From: Planctomycetales bacterium
GTDB lineage: Bacteria > Planctomycetota > Planctomycetia > Pirellulales > Lacipirellulaceae
Assembly (NCBI GenBank): GCA_020427155.1
Contig: JAGQOW010000004.1
Location: 18,875-82,874, forward strand
DNA length: 64,000 nucleotides
Reading direction: 5' to 3'
Part shown: positions 45,101 to 53,939 of the stretch, in pieces
Position numbering within the stretch: position 1 is the stretch's first letter
Layout of the letters: each line of letters opens with the position of its first letter
Notes under the pieces: model-generated
What the model was told of the DNA's origin: nothing
Databases searched by the model: none
Seen by the model: the letters and a program-made list of their open reading frames with translations, nothing else
Program-made: the position numbers and the translations under genes

Positions 45101-48100
45101 ATCTTTAACCCCCTGCGGATTGACGATTGGCAGCCGCTAGGCGCTCCTCCTCTAGACAGCCGGGCTAGCCTTCAAAGGGCCGTTCGATTCTCAAAGAGCC
45201 TGGCAAGTCATCTTCATAGTGACGCGTCGCAAGAGTGGGGTAAAGTGATACAAGCAGCAGCTACTTCTACCGCTACAGATCATCTGTTACTTATCGACTG
45301 CGATGCGCTGAGGCTGCAAGGAATTGAAGCTGATGTTCTCTTAGAAACCGAGAGCCTTGCAGCACAGAACACCAACGCACGCACAACAGCGTTTACTTCG
45401 TCTCGTCAATCGATTCAAGGCTCAGGCCTTATTTTGATTGCCAGCCCCAAAGCCCTGCTACTGACAACTGAACTGCGGGCTGCCCAATGGCGAGACAGTC
45501 TAGAATCTACTAAAACGCCAGGTGTGTACAGGACGGCATCTGACGGTTTTGCCTCCAGGCTTCGAAGCTCCGCGGGCCTCAATCGACCGTCCTTGGGAAA
45601 TGACTTGATTGGGAAGGCCAGCTACGTAAGCCTTACGGACTGGCTGGCGGCAACCGAGCTTAATACTGCCGGGTGGACTTCAGGTACTTCCTCATCTCTG
45701 GCTGGTCTTGGTCGTCGCGCGGCAACGATCGAATTCCTTGACCAGCCGCCCCAGGTTGTGGTCTACCAAGATTCAGTGAGGCAAGCCCAGTGGCATGTGA
45801 TCTGGTTGTTGGCTCTCACGCTAGGTACATGGCTGCTTCCTCGATATGGCAATCAGCTCGTCCCCGTGCTGCTCTTTCTCGCGGCGACGTGTTTGATCGT
45901 GTCCTCGGAATGGCTGTTGAACGTACAGGCTGTTTTCTTAGGCCTACTATCAGCATTTCTATTCCAGTGTTTTCTGCGAAAGATGGCCTACCAAAGTGCC
46001 GAGCCCCAAAGGCAGAAACTTTCAACTCCACAGACGATCGCGCTAACCTCCTTGTGCGTGGCGTTACTTCTCTGCAGTCAGGCAACCGCTGATACAAACG
46101 ACAAGCCCATTGGCCATAAGGTTTCAGGCCAGGCCAGTCCCCTTTATCAAGTGCTTTTTCCGATCGATAAAGAAGGAATTGCGCAGGGAGAGGATGTCTA
46201 TGTGCCAGAGGCGTTTATCGCGGAATTGAAAGGCGCCCCGCGAGACACTGCTCACGCCGGAGCCCATGCCGTGCTCACTTCTGCCGCGTATGAGGGGACA
46301 CTGCCGAGTGATCGTCAAGCTGCGCTCTCGCCAGCTGAGGTATGGTCAATCACGTTGGAAGCGCAAAGCTTTGTTTCCGAAAGTGAACTCGAACTCCCGT
46401 TTCGATTCGACGAAGCCGACTGGCTGGAAGAGAGGCATCGCTTGGATGGCCGCCCCGTCGAGTTGCGATGGAATTCAGATGGCAATGGCTGCCGGGTGAC
46501 GCTCCACACAATTGGGCCGCATCGGCTGGAATTGAAAGCCAAGCCTAAGGTTTCGGCAATTGCCAACCGAATCAATGTCAGAATGCACGTCCCCCCTCTG
46601 TGTCGTGCAGCCATGGAACTCTCGGTTCCTCCTGGTATTCATGACTTGAGAATCGATTCCGCAGGTCAGCTTCAAGTAGACAAAGCAACTGGCCGATGGC
46701 AAGTTCCACTATTGGGAAGCGGGATCCTGCAAATGAATTGGGATTCGGCTCAAGTCAATACAGCGCTGGAGCAGATCGGGCAGGTGGAACAACTGGCCTG
46801 GCTGCACATCAGCCCGACGGAAGCACGACTGGACGTCCAGCTTCGCCTCGAACTTGCCGGAGAAGTCCCCAAACAATTGGTCTTGGAAACATCTCCTCCA
46901 ATGAAGCTGTTGCCTCTTGGCGAGTCGTCTCCGATTGTGGCGGTCGAGAGCAAATCGGAGAACTTAGGCCTACTTTCTTTAGATCTCAAGTCCGATCTCA
47001 AGGCGCCGTTAACACTGCAGCTTCAGTTTCAGCTGGAGCGAAGCCATTCGCTGGGGCACCTCAGTTATCCTCAATTGCGGGTTCAGCAGGCAATACCTTC
47101 TCGCAGTTTGTTTGCTGTCTCGGTTGCACAAGGGCTTTCCTATGAAGAAAGTCTGATTGGCGAAGCCGCAAATATGTCGGCCGAAGAATTCGCGTCGCAG
47201 TGGGGAGGTTCAACCGTACCACCGCTGTTCGCGTACACGCAAAACCAAGGTTTTCCCTCAGGCTCGTTACGAGTGTGGCCAGACCCCAAGACGATTTCTG
47301 CGCAACAGAATATGCGGGTCCATTGCGACCTTGGTCATGCCCATCTCGAATATCAAGCCGTCGTAGATCAACTTACGGGAAGTTGGTTGGCTCATCGACT
47401 CTGGATCCCCGAGCAGTTCACGCTGGAAGATCTGACGGTGACTCGACAATCGGACATGCAAGACATCCCCGCTCGATGGAGTCGCTTCAACCGCTCGCAG
47501 GTCATGCTCTTCTTAGGCCAGCCGCTAGATGTTCCTCACATCATCGACATCAAAGGATTCGTCGAGGCATCGAAGGAGGGGAAGCTAGAATTGCCGGCGA
47601 TATCGCTTTCTGAAAGTGAAAGAAAAGAGCTGCATGTTGACTTGACTCGAAATGCCGATGTCTTGGTCTCTTGGGACGAGTCAATCCATGTTCCGACCGA
47701 GTCGGCACTCCAAGTGCGCGACCGCACGGATGCGAAGATACCCATTGGACGCTGGACCTGGCGAGCCTCTGGCGTAAAGGAAATGAAGTCGCTCTCGTTG
47801 CAACGAAACCACCTGCAGTTTGCTGCGGATACGGTGACGACGATCTCGAAAGGGACCAGCGGATGGAACGCCACCTTACACAGCGCTATTCACGTCCAAG
47901 AAGGCGTGTTGAGTCAGGTGACGGTGGCGGTCCCCGACAAGTTTCGACAGCCTTATCGCATGGAGCCGGCAGACCTGGGCGTCTTGGGAGAAGTTCGCGA
48001 AACCGCCTCGGGGCGACAGGTTACTTTCCTGCTCTCCAAACCGGTCCCCGCACAGAAATCGATTGAACTTCACATCACCGGCGATTTGGATTTGCCGCCG

Positions 48101-49447
48101 AATCAACAACTGGAAGTGCCTCCGTTAGAACTCATCGGTTCGACCCAAGGCGAGCAGTACCTGCTCCTGCCGATCGAAGTTGAAAAGCAACCGGTTCAAT
48201 GGAACTTGAGAGGGCTCCGGCTCAAGCCTTTGCCTGAGCGCCTAAGTCGTATCGTGGGCGATCGAAACGATCGCCAATCACTGCTAGTCGATGTAGATGG
48301 TTTTTTTGCTCAAGAGCGATCCTATCAAGGACCGTTGCGGAATGCCGGTTTGAAGTATGCCCTGATCAGTGGCACGCTCGATCGCAGTGGTCGACTATCA
48401 GCTGTTGCCGAAATGGTCCTCCAACCTGGCCGCGCTACCCACTGCACATTGCGTCTTCCACCGAATGCCAAACTGAAACAACTGGTCGCCGGAGACAGTC
48501 GCGTGCGACGAGAAAAGCTGGACGCGCGCAGCTGGCGAATCGCGTTAGGACCACCATTTTTGCCTCGCAAGGTGAAGGTGATCTATGAGGACAAGGTTCC
48601 CACTTCGGGGAAGAGCTGTCAGCTACTCCCGCCAGCAGTCTTTATCGGCGACTTGCCTTTGCCTGCTCCGCGAACTCTTTGGCATATCCGCCCCACCAGC
48701 GATCTGCATCTTGGCGAGGTCGTGTTAGGACATGCGTTGCGACCGGAGCAATTCGCTAGATCAGCCCATCAGTTTCCGCTGGAGACGCTCGACGATTCGA
48801 GACTTCTGGCTATGGAGTTATCTCCTTCGGAAGGCAAGGCGTGGTTTCGGCCGTGGCAGCAGGATACTCAGTTGGCTTGGAACCAGTGGCGCGCAATCGA
48901 TCCCGACGCCACTTCGCTTGACGAAAAGGCGCCTACCTTGCTAGATAGCGAACTTCCGCCAGAGCAACAGGAGAACACTTGGTCAATACTCAGCAACAAG
49001 CTAGGAGACGACCCGCAGAGTGCCGACAAATCACAGAGCGCCGTCTATCCCCCCTCGCTGCCCGCCTCAGCAACTGTTCTTAGCAGTTCTAGAGATGCCC
49101 ATTTTATCAGTGATCAAGCTGGTGAACTCGTGCTGGCAATAGGAACCGCCGGAGAAACCGCCCCCTGGAACTGGTTGCTTGCAGCAATTATTGCAACAGT
49201 CGGCATCTTTCTGACAAGACGGCCACAAACGATAACCGCCTGGCAAGGCAGTGGTCGAAATAGTTCGCACCTGGTATTCCTAGGAGCCGGACTATTCTGG
49301 TGGCTCTTTTTGTCTCCGAGTGCGATAGGGTTCCTAGTTGTTGTTGTGATGCTAACGTCGATTGCAATTCGTCGCCGAGCAGCAATAGTCCCGTTCGGCA
49401 GGGCCCACATTGCTCAAGAAGAGAGCTTGGCGAGCATGATCCGCTGA
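42182..49447 (+). CDS. Giant exported membrane protein, two fused units (B and C)
   Basis: A 2421-residue protein; ATG 42182 overlaps the preceding stop. A signal peptide (residues 15-40) is followed by RRVFVPADEPEEWPIGEE, then EFQRLIEQL and a long beta-rich exported body. Around residues 1203-1270 there are two or three transmembrane helices, then at about 1285-1304 a second signal-like helix (IALTSLCVALLLCSQATA), followed by YQVLFPIDKEGIAQGEDVYVP, which resembles the start of unit B. The second half, about 1130 residues, again ends with transmembrane helices (LLAAIIATVGIFL and FLVVVVMLTSIAI) and a basic tail. The layout fits a head-to-tail fusion of two proteins related to the 1144-residue neighbour. 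I recognise no catalytic motif. Confidence 0.75.
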   Translation: MTEPLKEAQRAVTPRWPLIVAHCLVVLSLTLAWAPVTFGIEAASLKHAAEANHANGFRRVFVPADEPEEWPIGEEHYLPISKAEFQRLIEQLELRLANNGIARARLTGGVYHAELLEDQLLVGHAVLEVQNSSDEPQLLPLSPLNVSVSTASWNHNAAEQAEMGIWQLADDQQVQGVLVDHTGSLQIDWQLRASAWNSSSTEFALELPVAVPQTLAIVVPASHTVVVKSGELFRTDELPEGTARWWFHLSPTPAHQIRILRQSESTSKRILPQASRSTTYRFDRGGLSLETSLRLDSHEAPVGDLAFALSGGLKVVSVAIDESAASWRIDESPNGTRLIIERTPSRESLAVEVRAIAQHQYDQPWQLPAIRPQEVSWSEGSIRLSIPPDLELCSLVPRQASLLRIDGLYGSPALEEIYDVQEWSSDASLEVVLSQREQQLTIRSGTTIAVDPEDSELGGSDANESTGLTAVELTSLGRDVYQLELDVSPHWTIESVKATPPSALSDWHLLEERGRRTMRIQLSEPVRLANPLKLEIASRAAKPGPLLPTSAGKLSPLRFLNGRYARRLLLLKSRQRGQLELIRGLDHLHVAAEAIDAGDLQILPESGDGVLLDLTHLSEEEPIELLARSDRYHAVVNAEIEMLADSFNQRYQLDCSPISGVVSEVVVQFDEPLPDTVQWNLVGRRGGVVATRMDSRDSDESTPSKGTVYRLQLPIALDGPFSLEAEHSSSNGNSLSCNLPSLPEASDWRGQVIVRGPLEGTRIDDRNWTPIAYQEVAGEESDAPERPFLPVLGCYRLESDQSQRATLTERLVVSRIIPKPSESSLFAWMADFQSYYAVDGAAIYLATYYLENSGSTGADLLLPDNSLLQEAWIDQQHFEPREVLVENQICRFHFDGNRRFLTLSVKYAVRHVPLEHQATLKPLLPECSFSADLGRLTLWTPAQYQLGLAGEEKLRLSWFERLFGPLSRSTSRLIFNPLRIDDWQPLGAPPLDSRASLQRAVRFSKSLASHLHSDASQEWGKVIQAAATSTATDHLLLIDCDALRLQGIEADVLLETESLAAQNTNARTTAFTSSRQSIQGSGLILIASPKALLLTTELRAAQWRDSLESTKTPGVYRTASDGFASRLRSSAGLNRPSLGNDLIGKASYVSLTDWLAATELNTAGWTSGTSSSLAGLGRRAATIEFLDQPPQVVVYQDSVRQAQWHVIWLLALTLGTWLLPRYGNQLVPVLLFLAATCLIVSSEWLLNVQAVFLGLLSAFLFQCFLRKMAYQSAEPQRQKLSTPQTIALTSLCVALLLCSQATADTNDKPIGHKVSGQASPLYQVLFPIDKEGIAQGEDVYVPEAFIAELKGAPRDTAHAGAHAVLTSAAYEGTLPSDRQAALSPAEVWSITLEAQSFVSESELELPFRFDEADWLEERHRLDGRPVELRWNSDGNGCRVTLHTIGPHRLELKAKPKVSAIANRINVRMHVPPLCRAAMELSVPPGIHDLRIDSAGQLQVDKATGRWQVPLLGSGILQMNWDSAQVNTALEQIGQVEQLAWLHISPTEARLDVQLRLELAGEVPKQLVLETSPPMKLLPLGESSPIVAVESKSENLGLLSLDLKSDLKAPLTLQLQFQLERSHSLGHLSYPQLRVQQAIPSRSLFAVSVAQGLSYEESLIGEAANMSAEEFASQWGGSTVPPLFAYTQNQGFPSGSLRVWPDPKTISAQQNMRVHCDLGHAHLEYQAVVDQLTGSWLAHRLWIPEQFTLEDLTVTRQSDMQDIPARWSRFNRSQVMLFLGQPLDVPHIIDIKGFVEASKEGKLELPAISLSESERKELHVDLTRNADVLVSWDESIHVPTESALQVRDRTDAKIPIGRWTWRASGVKEMKSLSLQRNHLQFAADTVTTISKGTSGWNATLHSAIHVQEGVLSQVTVAVPDKFRQPYRMEPADLGVLGEVRETASGRQVTFLLSKPVPAQKSIELHITGDLDLPPNQQLEVPPLELIGSTQGEQYLLLPIEVEKQPVQWNLRGLRLKPLPERLSRIVGDRNDRQSLLVDVDGFFAQERSYQGPLRNAGLKYALISGTLDRSGRLSAVAEMVLQPGRATHCTLRLPPNAKLKQLVAGDSRVRREKLDARSWRIALGPPFLPRKVKVIYEDKVPTSGKSCQLLPPAVFIGDLPLPAPRTLWHIRPTSDLHLGEVVLGHALRPEQFARSAHQFPLETLDDSRLLAMELSPSEGKAWFRPWQQDTQLAWNQWRAIDPDATSLDEKAPTLLDSELPPEQQENTWSILSNKLGDDPQSADKSQSAVYPPSLPASATVLSSSRDAHFISDQAGELVLAIGTAGETAPWNWLLAAIIATVGIFLTRRPQTITAWQGSGRNSSHLVFLGAGLFWWLFLSPSAIGFLVVVVMLTSIAIRRRAAIVPFGRAHIAQEESLASMIR

Positions 49448-49612
49448 TTCGTATTCAAGGCCGCCATTCGTGAGCTCGTCGGCAGCCAGTTTCAAGCACT
49501 GGCACATCGCAACTGAAGCGTCGGCAAGAACGGCCTGGTCTACGCAAGTAGTGCACTCAAAGGGGCGATACTATCGCCATCGGCCTGCCCCTGCGGAGAA
49601 CGACCAGTGCAA

Positions 49613-50245
49613 TCAGTGCGAGGAATCCGTGAAGAAGCTATCAGGGATCGATCGTTCTACGATCCTTCCTACTTCTTCCTGAGTACGCCGCTGTCCGACA
49701 GTATGCCACGCAGAAACACTTGCCAACTCGGGCATGATTTCTACGAGTTGATCGATCAACATATCTGCCAATCGTAAGATCGAACGAGTATGGGCCCCTT
49801 CTCGGATCGCCTTGGCAGTCTTCATAATCCTTAGCATATTGGCACGTTCGCATACAGGTTCGGAGAGAGGGCCCTCCGAGTCGATAAGCAAGTCTGCCAA
49901 AGGGACATCGAGAACTTCTTGCCACTTGAGAAGTTCGCTAATGCGCAAATCGAAGGTAGCATCTTCCTGTTCGCGAATCTCCTGAACGCTCAGGTTCATT
50001 TTTCGAGAAACCGACCGCAAAGAAGTACCTTGCTGGATCCGCACTTCGCCGATTCGATGGTATCGTGGCGGAGCACTCGAGGAAGCTTCTTCAGCCTGAG
50101 CAGACTTCGACTTTTTCGCCGTCGGAGCCGACTCCGTTGGTTTTTTTGGGGGCGTTGTGATTTCGCTCAACTTGGGCAGCGCAGTTCCATTGGTCTCTGG
50201 AATCGCTGAACCGTTCGATGAATTGTTGTAATTGACTGTACTCAT
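49613..50245 (-). CDS. HTH (XRE/Cro-like) domain protein
   Basis: A 210-residue soluble protein. ATG 50245 has GGAG nine bases upstream; the longer frame from 50332 adds 29 unconvincing residues. The N-terminal 65 residues are low-complexity (Ser, Lys, Ala, Pro, with PPKKPTESAPTAKKSKS). Residues 68-115 have an XRE-type helix-turn-helix: GEVRIQQGTSLRSVSRKMNLSVQEIREQED, then LLKWQEVLDVPLADLL. The rest is helical (RANMLRIMKTAKAIREGA, LRLADMLIDQLVEIMPEL). It probably binds DNA or is a regulator with a disordered arm. It is convergent with the giant gene pair, with a 165 bp gap, so it might regulate elsewhere. Confidence 0.65.
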   Translation of the reverse strand: MSTVNYNNSSNGSAIPETNGTALPKLSEITTPPKKPTESAPTAKKSKSAQAEEASSSAPPRYHRIGEVRIQQGTSLRSVSRKMNLSVQEIREQEDATFDLRISELLKWQEVLDVPLADLLIDSEGPLSEPVCERANMLRIMKTAKAIREGAHTRSILRLADMLIDQLVEIMPELASVSAWHTVGQRRTQEEVGRIVERSIPDSFFTDSSH

Positions 50246-50829
50246 GCCTAAGGTCTCCGTCGCCGAACGATTAGCCGACGATATGAATGGAAGAGATCGA
50301 CCTATGGATATGTTTCGGCGCGCACGACTCACATGACTAAGCGCCGCGGAACTGGTTCCGTTTCAGTTCCTAAAGCAACAGGCAAACAAAAACGATAAGG
50401 ATAAGACGCAACGAACGGCAATCAGTGCCCATAGGTTGCGATAGGTTGGCCACTCGCTGAACCAACCAGTCAAGGGTGATTCAAGCCTTAGCGAAAGCCA
50501 ATGTTCTTTGATACTTCCCCCCCTCACAGTGAAAAGATACCGGCAGAATGATAATCTGGGCACAGCCCCTTGGCAAGTCCCTCAACGGCCAATCTGGCTT
50601 AATCCAAAAAAAATGCGGTGAATACGTAGCACAGACCTCGATCGCCGCCCGCACTAAACTATTATAAACAGTTGCAAGCTCTGCCATGCAATGCTTGCTG
50701 CCTAGTTGCGGCCATACTTCGTTGGACACTTCGTTTTCAGCGCATATCCCTGTGACAGGCAATGCTGCAAGGCATGTTTTCCTGTGACGTTATCGAGCAA
50801 CGTCTCAGTCCTATGAAGTATCCCTGAAC
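50246..50829. other. Gene-free stretch of about 580 bp
   Basis: It lies between the reduced GT2 gene (ends 50830) and the HTH gene (starts 50245), both on the minus strand, so it includes the promoter of the HTH gene. I see one seven-base-pair hairpin (50348-50354 with 50364-50370) and no reading frame with support. No RNA gene is recognised. Confidence 0.45.
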
Positions 50830-51423
50830 TTAAAGCTCAGGAGCCATAGCTGACGGAGGCATCGAGGGTGGAATAAGCACGCTTGCCAAGAGTGGCGGAG
50901 TGGCAATGGAACGTCGTCGTGGAACGACTGGCTTCATGAGCCGTACCCACTGAAATCCGCTTACCGAACTGTGCGCCTGTTCCATCGCAGTGTGAAGTGT
51001 TCGTACCGCTGCAAACCGCCGCGAACCCGCCGAGTCATACTCTGCGGATTCCCGCAGCCCGGCGCGTCGAGCGGCGCCTTGCTGGCCGGGGGTAGATTGG
51101 AGAAGAGATTTCAATTGGGCGACTTCGATTGAACTGACGCCATCGTGCACTACGACCGCATCGGCTGAAAGGCGATGACCAACCGTTTCTAGGGCAGCTT
51201 TCAAACCACGGCGAATCGGTTGGCGAAACACCTTCAATTGAGGATAGGTCCGCGCCAACTCGCAAGCCGTTTCGTAGGTCTCGTCGGTAGAACCATCGTC
51301 GACGACCACGATTTCGATCGTTGCCTCAATCGAATGTGCAAGCTCAAGTATCTGCAACACCAACGAGCGCAAACGACGTTCGTGGTTATGAATTGGCAAA
51401 ACGATCGTCAATGGCTCTTTCAA
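50830..51423 (-). CDS. Reduced family 2 glycosyltransferase-like protein
   Basis: A 197-residue protein starting at TTG 51423, with AGGGGAG eight bases upstream, so this start is preferred to the ATG at 51534. It shows the N-terminal half of a GT2 (GT-A fold) domain: LTIVLPIHNHERRL, VVVDDGSTDETYETA and KVFRQPIRRGLKAALE. The DXD metal site is replaced by VVVHDGVSS, and the acceptor half (the usual ED and Q/RxxRW region) is missing. The C-terminal part is low-complexity (Arg, Pro, Ser). It is therefore probably inactive as a transferase, perhaps a nucleotide-sugar-binding relic or a partner protein. The neighbours (HTH protein downstream, hisI upstream and divergent) do not help. Confidence 0.6.
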   Translation of the reverse strand: MKEPLTIVLPIHNHERRLRSLVLQILELAHSIEATIEIVVVDDGSTDETYETACELARTYPQLKVFRQPIRRGLKAALETVGHRLSADAVVVHDGVSSIEVAQLKSLLQSTPGQQGAARRAGLRESAEYDSAGSRRFAAVRTLHTAMEQAHSSVSGFQWVRLMKPVVPRRRSIATPPLLASVLIPPSMPPSAMAPEL

Positions 51424-51896
51424 AGTCTTAGCTCCCCTTGCTAGGCAATCCACGGAACGCTTCCATTCCAGCCAAACGCCTAGTAACCTGCCACGGTTAG
51501 AGGCATTTGCCAGGTATCTTCTCCTGCGTACCATGAGTATCCATCGGGCCTGCTAGCAAGCCGCCTGCAATAATTGTCAAACAGCGCCAATTACACCAAC
51601 CCTGCGTGTCGCTCCAAAGATGCCGCTTAGTATGACTTGGAATGCCAAGGTATGCTTTTGGCCCGTCAACGAAAGTTTTGCCTGCTTCAGGATATCCGGA
51701 CCGGCAAGCTGTCTGCGGATAGTGGATTCTCGCAAGTTTTCCAGAGACTGGCGTGCCACGTTTTCGCTTATCTGGCTTTTCAATCGCTTCTTTCCAGGCT
51801 CAATGGTTGTGGTCAAACACTTGACGCACCAGTATGCTTACGGGAAAACCGAGTCAAATTTGCCTCAATTAGCTCCGAACACGAGAGTGGCACACC
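51424..51896. other. Divergent intergenic stretch
   Basis: Between the GT2-like gene (minus) and hisI (plus). Open frames at 51577-51816 and 51620-51925 have no ribosome site and no domain. Nothing else is visible. Confidence 0.4.
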
Positions 51897-52304
51897 TTGA
51901 CAGACGCTCCGAATTTTCTATCTGAAACCCATTTGCTGCCCGTTGTCGTACAAGACGCGACTAGCGGAAATGTGCTTATGTTGGCGTACATGAATCGCGA
52001 AGCCTGGGAACGTACACTGGCCGAAGGCGAGGCGTTCTACTACAGTCGAAGCCGCCAGCGACTCTGGAAGAAAGGCGAGCAAAGTGGCCACGTCCAACGG
52101 GTGAAAGCTATTTACCTCGACTGCGACGAAGACACCGTGCTCGTCAAGGTCGACCAGGTGGGCAGGGCAGCGTGCCACGAAGGATATGAGAGTTGCTTTT
52201 TTCGCCGCTGGAAAAACGGGCAGTTAGAAATCGTCGGGGATCGGATATTCGATCCCAAGCAGGTGTATGGCAACAAACAGCCACAACAGGAAGATCGATC
52301 ATGA
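51897..52304 (+). CDS. hisI: Phosphoribosyl-AMP cyclohydrolase
   Basis: A 135-residue cytosolic enzyme of histidine synthesis (third step), which opens the purine ring of phosphoribosyl-AMP. The signatures are complete: [18 protein letters not shown] (residues about 48-65), and [22 protein letters not shown] with the Asp and Cys residues of the magnesium and zinc sites, then SCFFRR. The start is TTG 51897, because no ATG or GTG precedes the domain. It lacks a HisE (pyrophosphohydrolase) domain, so the activity is monofunctional. Its stop overlaps the ATG of the RidA-family gene by four bases, making a two-gene operon. Confidence 0.95.
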   Translation: MTDAPNFLSETHLLPVVVQDATSGNVLMLAYMNREAWERTLAEGEAFYYSRSRQRLWKKGEQSGHVQRVKAIYLDCDEDTVLVKVDQVGRAACHEGYESCFFRRWKNGQLEIVGDRIFDPKQVYGNKQPQQEDRS

Positions 52305-52771
52305 ATGCCGAAGCACGTTTAGTCGAGTTGAACATCGAACTGCCTCCCGCCCCCAAAGCTATGGGCGTTTATCGTCCCTTGCTGATTGTCGATAATCTGG
52401 CTTATCTTTCTGGACATGGGCCGTTGTTGGACGACGGTACACTCATTACTGGACGATTGGGCGACGATATGGATCAAGCTGCCGGCTATCAGGCAGCTCG
52501 ACAAACCGGCTTGGCAATGCTCGCCACGATTCGTTCGGAGCTGGGATCCCTTGATCGTATCGCCCGACTGGTCAAAACCCTGGGACTTGTCCGCTGTACG
52601 CCCGAGTACGATCAACAGCCAGCCGTGATCAATGGTTTTAGCGAACTGATGCGAGACATCTTTGGACAGGAAAACGGAGTCGCCGCGCGCAGCGCACTTG
52701 GCACTTCGGCCCTTCCCGGTGGTATTGCCGTCGAGATCGAAGCCCAGTTCGAATTGCGGCCCGGTTCTTAA
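52301..52771 (+). CDS. RidA/YjgF-family protein (YjgF_like_1 subgroup)
   Basis: A 156-residue soluble protein of the Rid superfamily, whose best-known members hydrolyse reactive enamine/imine intermediates. The subgroup's start [32 protein letters not shown] is clear, and the C-terminal [24 protein letters not shown] is the family's final beta-strand block. The Arg that binds the substrate carboxylate in RidA is probably the one at ARSALG, but this subgroup is divergent, so activity is not certain. ATG 52301 overlaps the hisI stop, with AGGA eight bases upstream; the frame extending to 52193 lies inside hisI. Translational coupling with a histidine enzyme is unusual. Confidence 0.88.
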   Translation: MNAEARLVELNIELPPAPKAMGVYRPLLIVDNLAYLSGHGPLLDDGTLITGRLGDDMDQAAGYQAARQTGLAMLATIRSELGSLDRIARLVKTLGLVRCTPEYDQQPAVINGFSELMRDIFGQENGVAARSALGTSALPGGIAVEIEAQFELRPGS

Positions 52772-52793
52772 GCCAGTCGTTCAACCGGCTGAA

Positions 52794-53939
52794 TCAAGCG
52801 GGCTGCTCCGCAGGTTGTCCCGACTTCACATCGGCTGTCTGTTGCATGCTGGCCAGTTGAGCACGGAACGACTCAATGCCGGCCAGTACTTCGTCGCCTT
52901 TCGATGAGAGCTTTTCTGCATTGCCGCTCGATTCGGTCGTGTTGCCCTCTACAGGTGTTGTGGCAGGTTCCTCAGACTGTGAAGTTTCGACAATGGCTTC
53001 CTCTTCTGGCTTGGCGTCTCCCTCCGCAAGTTGAGCTTGGAATGCTGTGATCCCTTCCAGGAACTTGTCGTCGACCTCGCCATCATCCCTCGGCAGAGCA
53101 CTGGCTGCCGTCGAAGCGATAGGCTCGGGCTGCTCACGTTGTTCTGAGTATGCTGCAATCGAGCCATCCGTTTCGTCTTCCGACAGTTGCGATTCAAGGT
53201 CGGCAGCACTCTCGTCGGAAGCAATTTCGAGCTCCGCTTGACCTGATTGGGGCGACTCAGCGCTTTGTGGCGTCGCTGCCACAACTTCGCTCGATTGGGC
53301 ACTTTCAATCTCTGCTGCTACCTCCGCGGCTTCAACAATTACTTCAGGAGAGGCTTCTGACTCTGCTGCAACAGGTTCTGCTACACTCGTCTCTGGTGGC
53401 AACTCGGCTTGAACCGCAGGCTGCTCAACAGACTCAGTCGCTTCGACGGGAACTGGTGCGGCTTGCTCAAGATTCTCTTTCGACTTGCTACTCACTGGGT
53501 CGACCGGATCGTCCTTCTCTTCTTCTGCTGCTTCTCTTTCAGGTGATTCACTTGCAGTTGCATCTGCGAGGCCAGAATCGGTATCCGCAGCAGGAGTACC
53601 TGACTTAACTACAGTCTGGGACGATGGCAATTCGGCTTCTGCTTCGGCAAGCTCTTCCTTCGGCGGCTCGCCACTTGAGGCGGATTTGGTTTCGGACGGA
53701 ACGATTGGCTTGCTGTCTGCCGCAACTTCTTCGTTTGCTGCCGCTATAGAATTCTCGGTCTGATTCTCCTGCTTTGCCTGTCGCTCGGCCGTGGAAGCAG
53801 GCGGCTTTACAGACTTGTTGCGCAACGGCAACGAAACTGCGCTCAGTTGCCAGGGCAGTTTCCCGTGGCCCAGGTAAACTGCGAGAGCGTAACCTAAGGC
53901 GAGGTTAGAAGTTGCAATGAATACAATCAAAAGTGCCAC
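52794..53939 (-). CDS. Membrane-anchored Ala/Glu-rich low-complexity protein with duplicated motif
   Basis: A 381-residue protein. The start is GTG 53939 with AGGG upstream. A single N-terminal transmembrane helix (ALLIVFIATSNLALGYALAVYL) is followed by about 340 residues of very acidic low-complexity sequence (Glu, Ala, Ser, Pro, Val), probably disordered. Near the end, two copies of the same element occur: DKFLEGITAFQAQLA and DEVLAGIESFRAQLA, separated by about 65 residues. The duplicated amphipathic helix suggests a binding or tethering element at the end of a long flexible arm. No family is recognised. It is convergent with the RidA-family gene, with the stops 22 bp apart. Confidence 0.65.
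   Translation of the reverse strand: MALLIVFIATSNLALGYALAVYLGHGKLPWQLSAVSLPLRNKSVKPPASTAERQAKQENQTENSIAAANEEVAADSKPIVPSETKSASSGEPPKEELAEAEAELPSSQTVVKSGTPAADTDSGLADATASESPEREAAEEEKDDPVDPVSSKSKENLEQAAPVPVEATESVEQPAVQAELPPETSVAEPVAAESEASPEVIVEAAEVAAEIESAQSSEVVAATPQSAESPQSGQAELEIASDESAADLESQLSEDETDGSIAAYSEQREQPEPIASTAASALPRDDGEVDDKFLEGITAFQAQLAEGDAKPEEEAIVETSQSEEPATTPVEGNTTESSGNAEKLSSKGDEVLAGIESFRAQLASMQQTADVKSGQPAEQPA

Noticed and set aside
51577..51925. Short frames upstream of hisI
   Set aside because: No ribosome site, no similarity to any family that I know, and they overlap in three frames.
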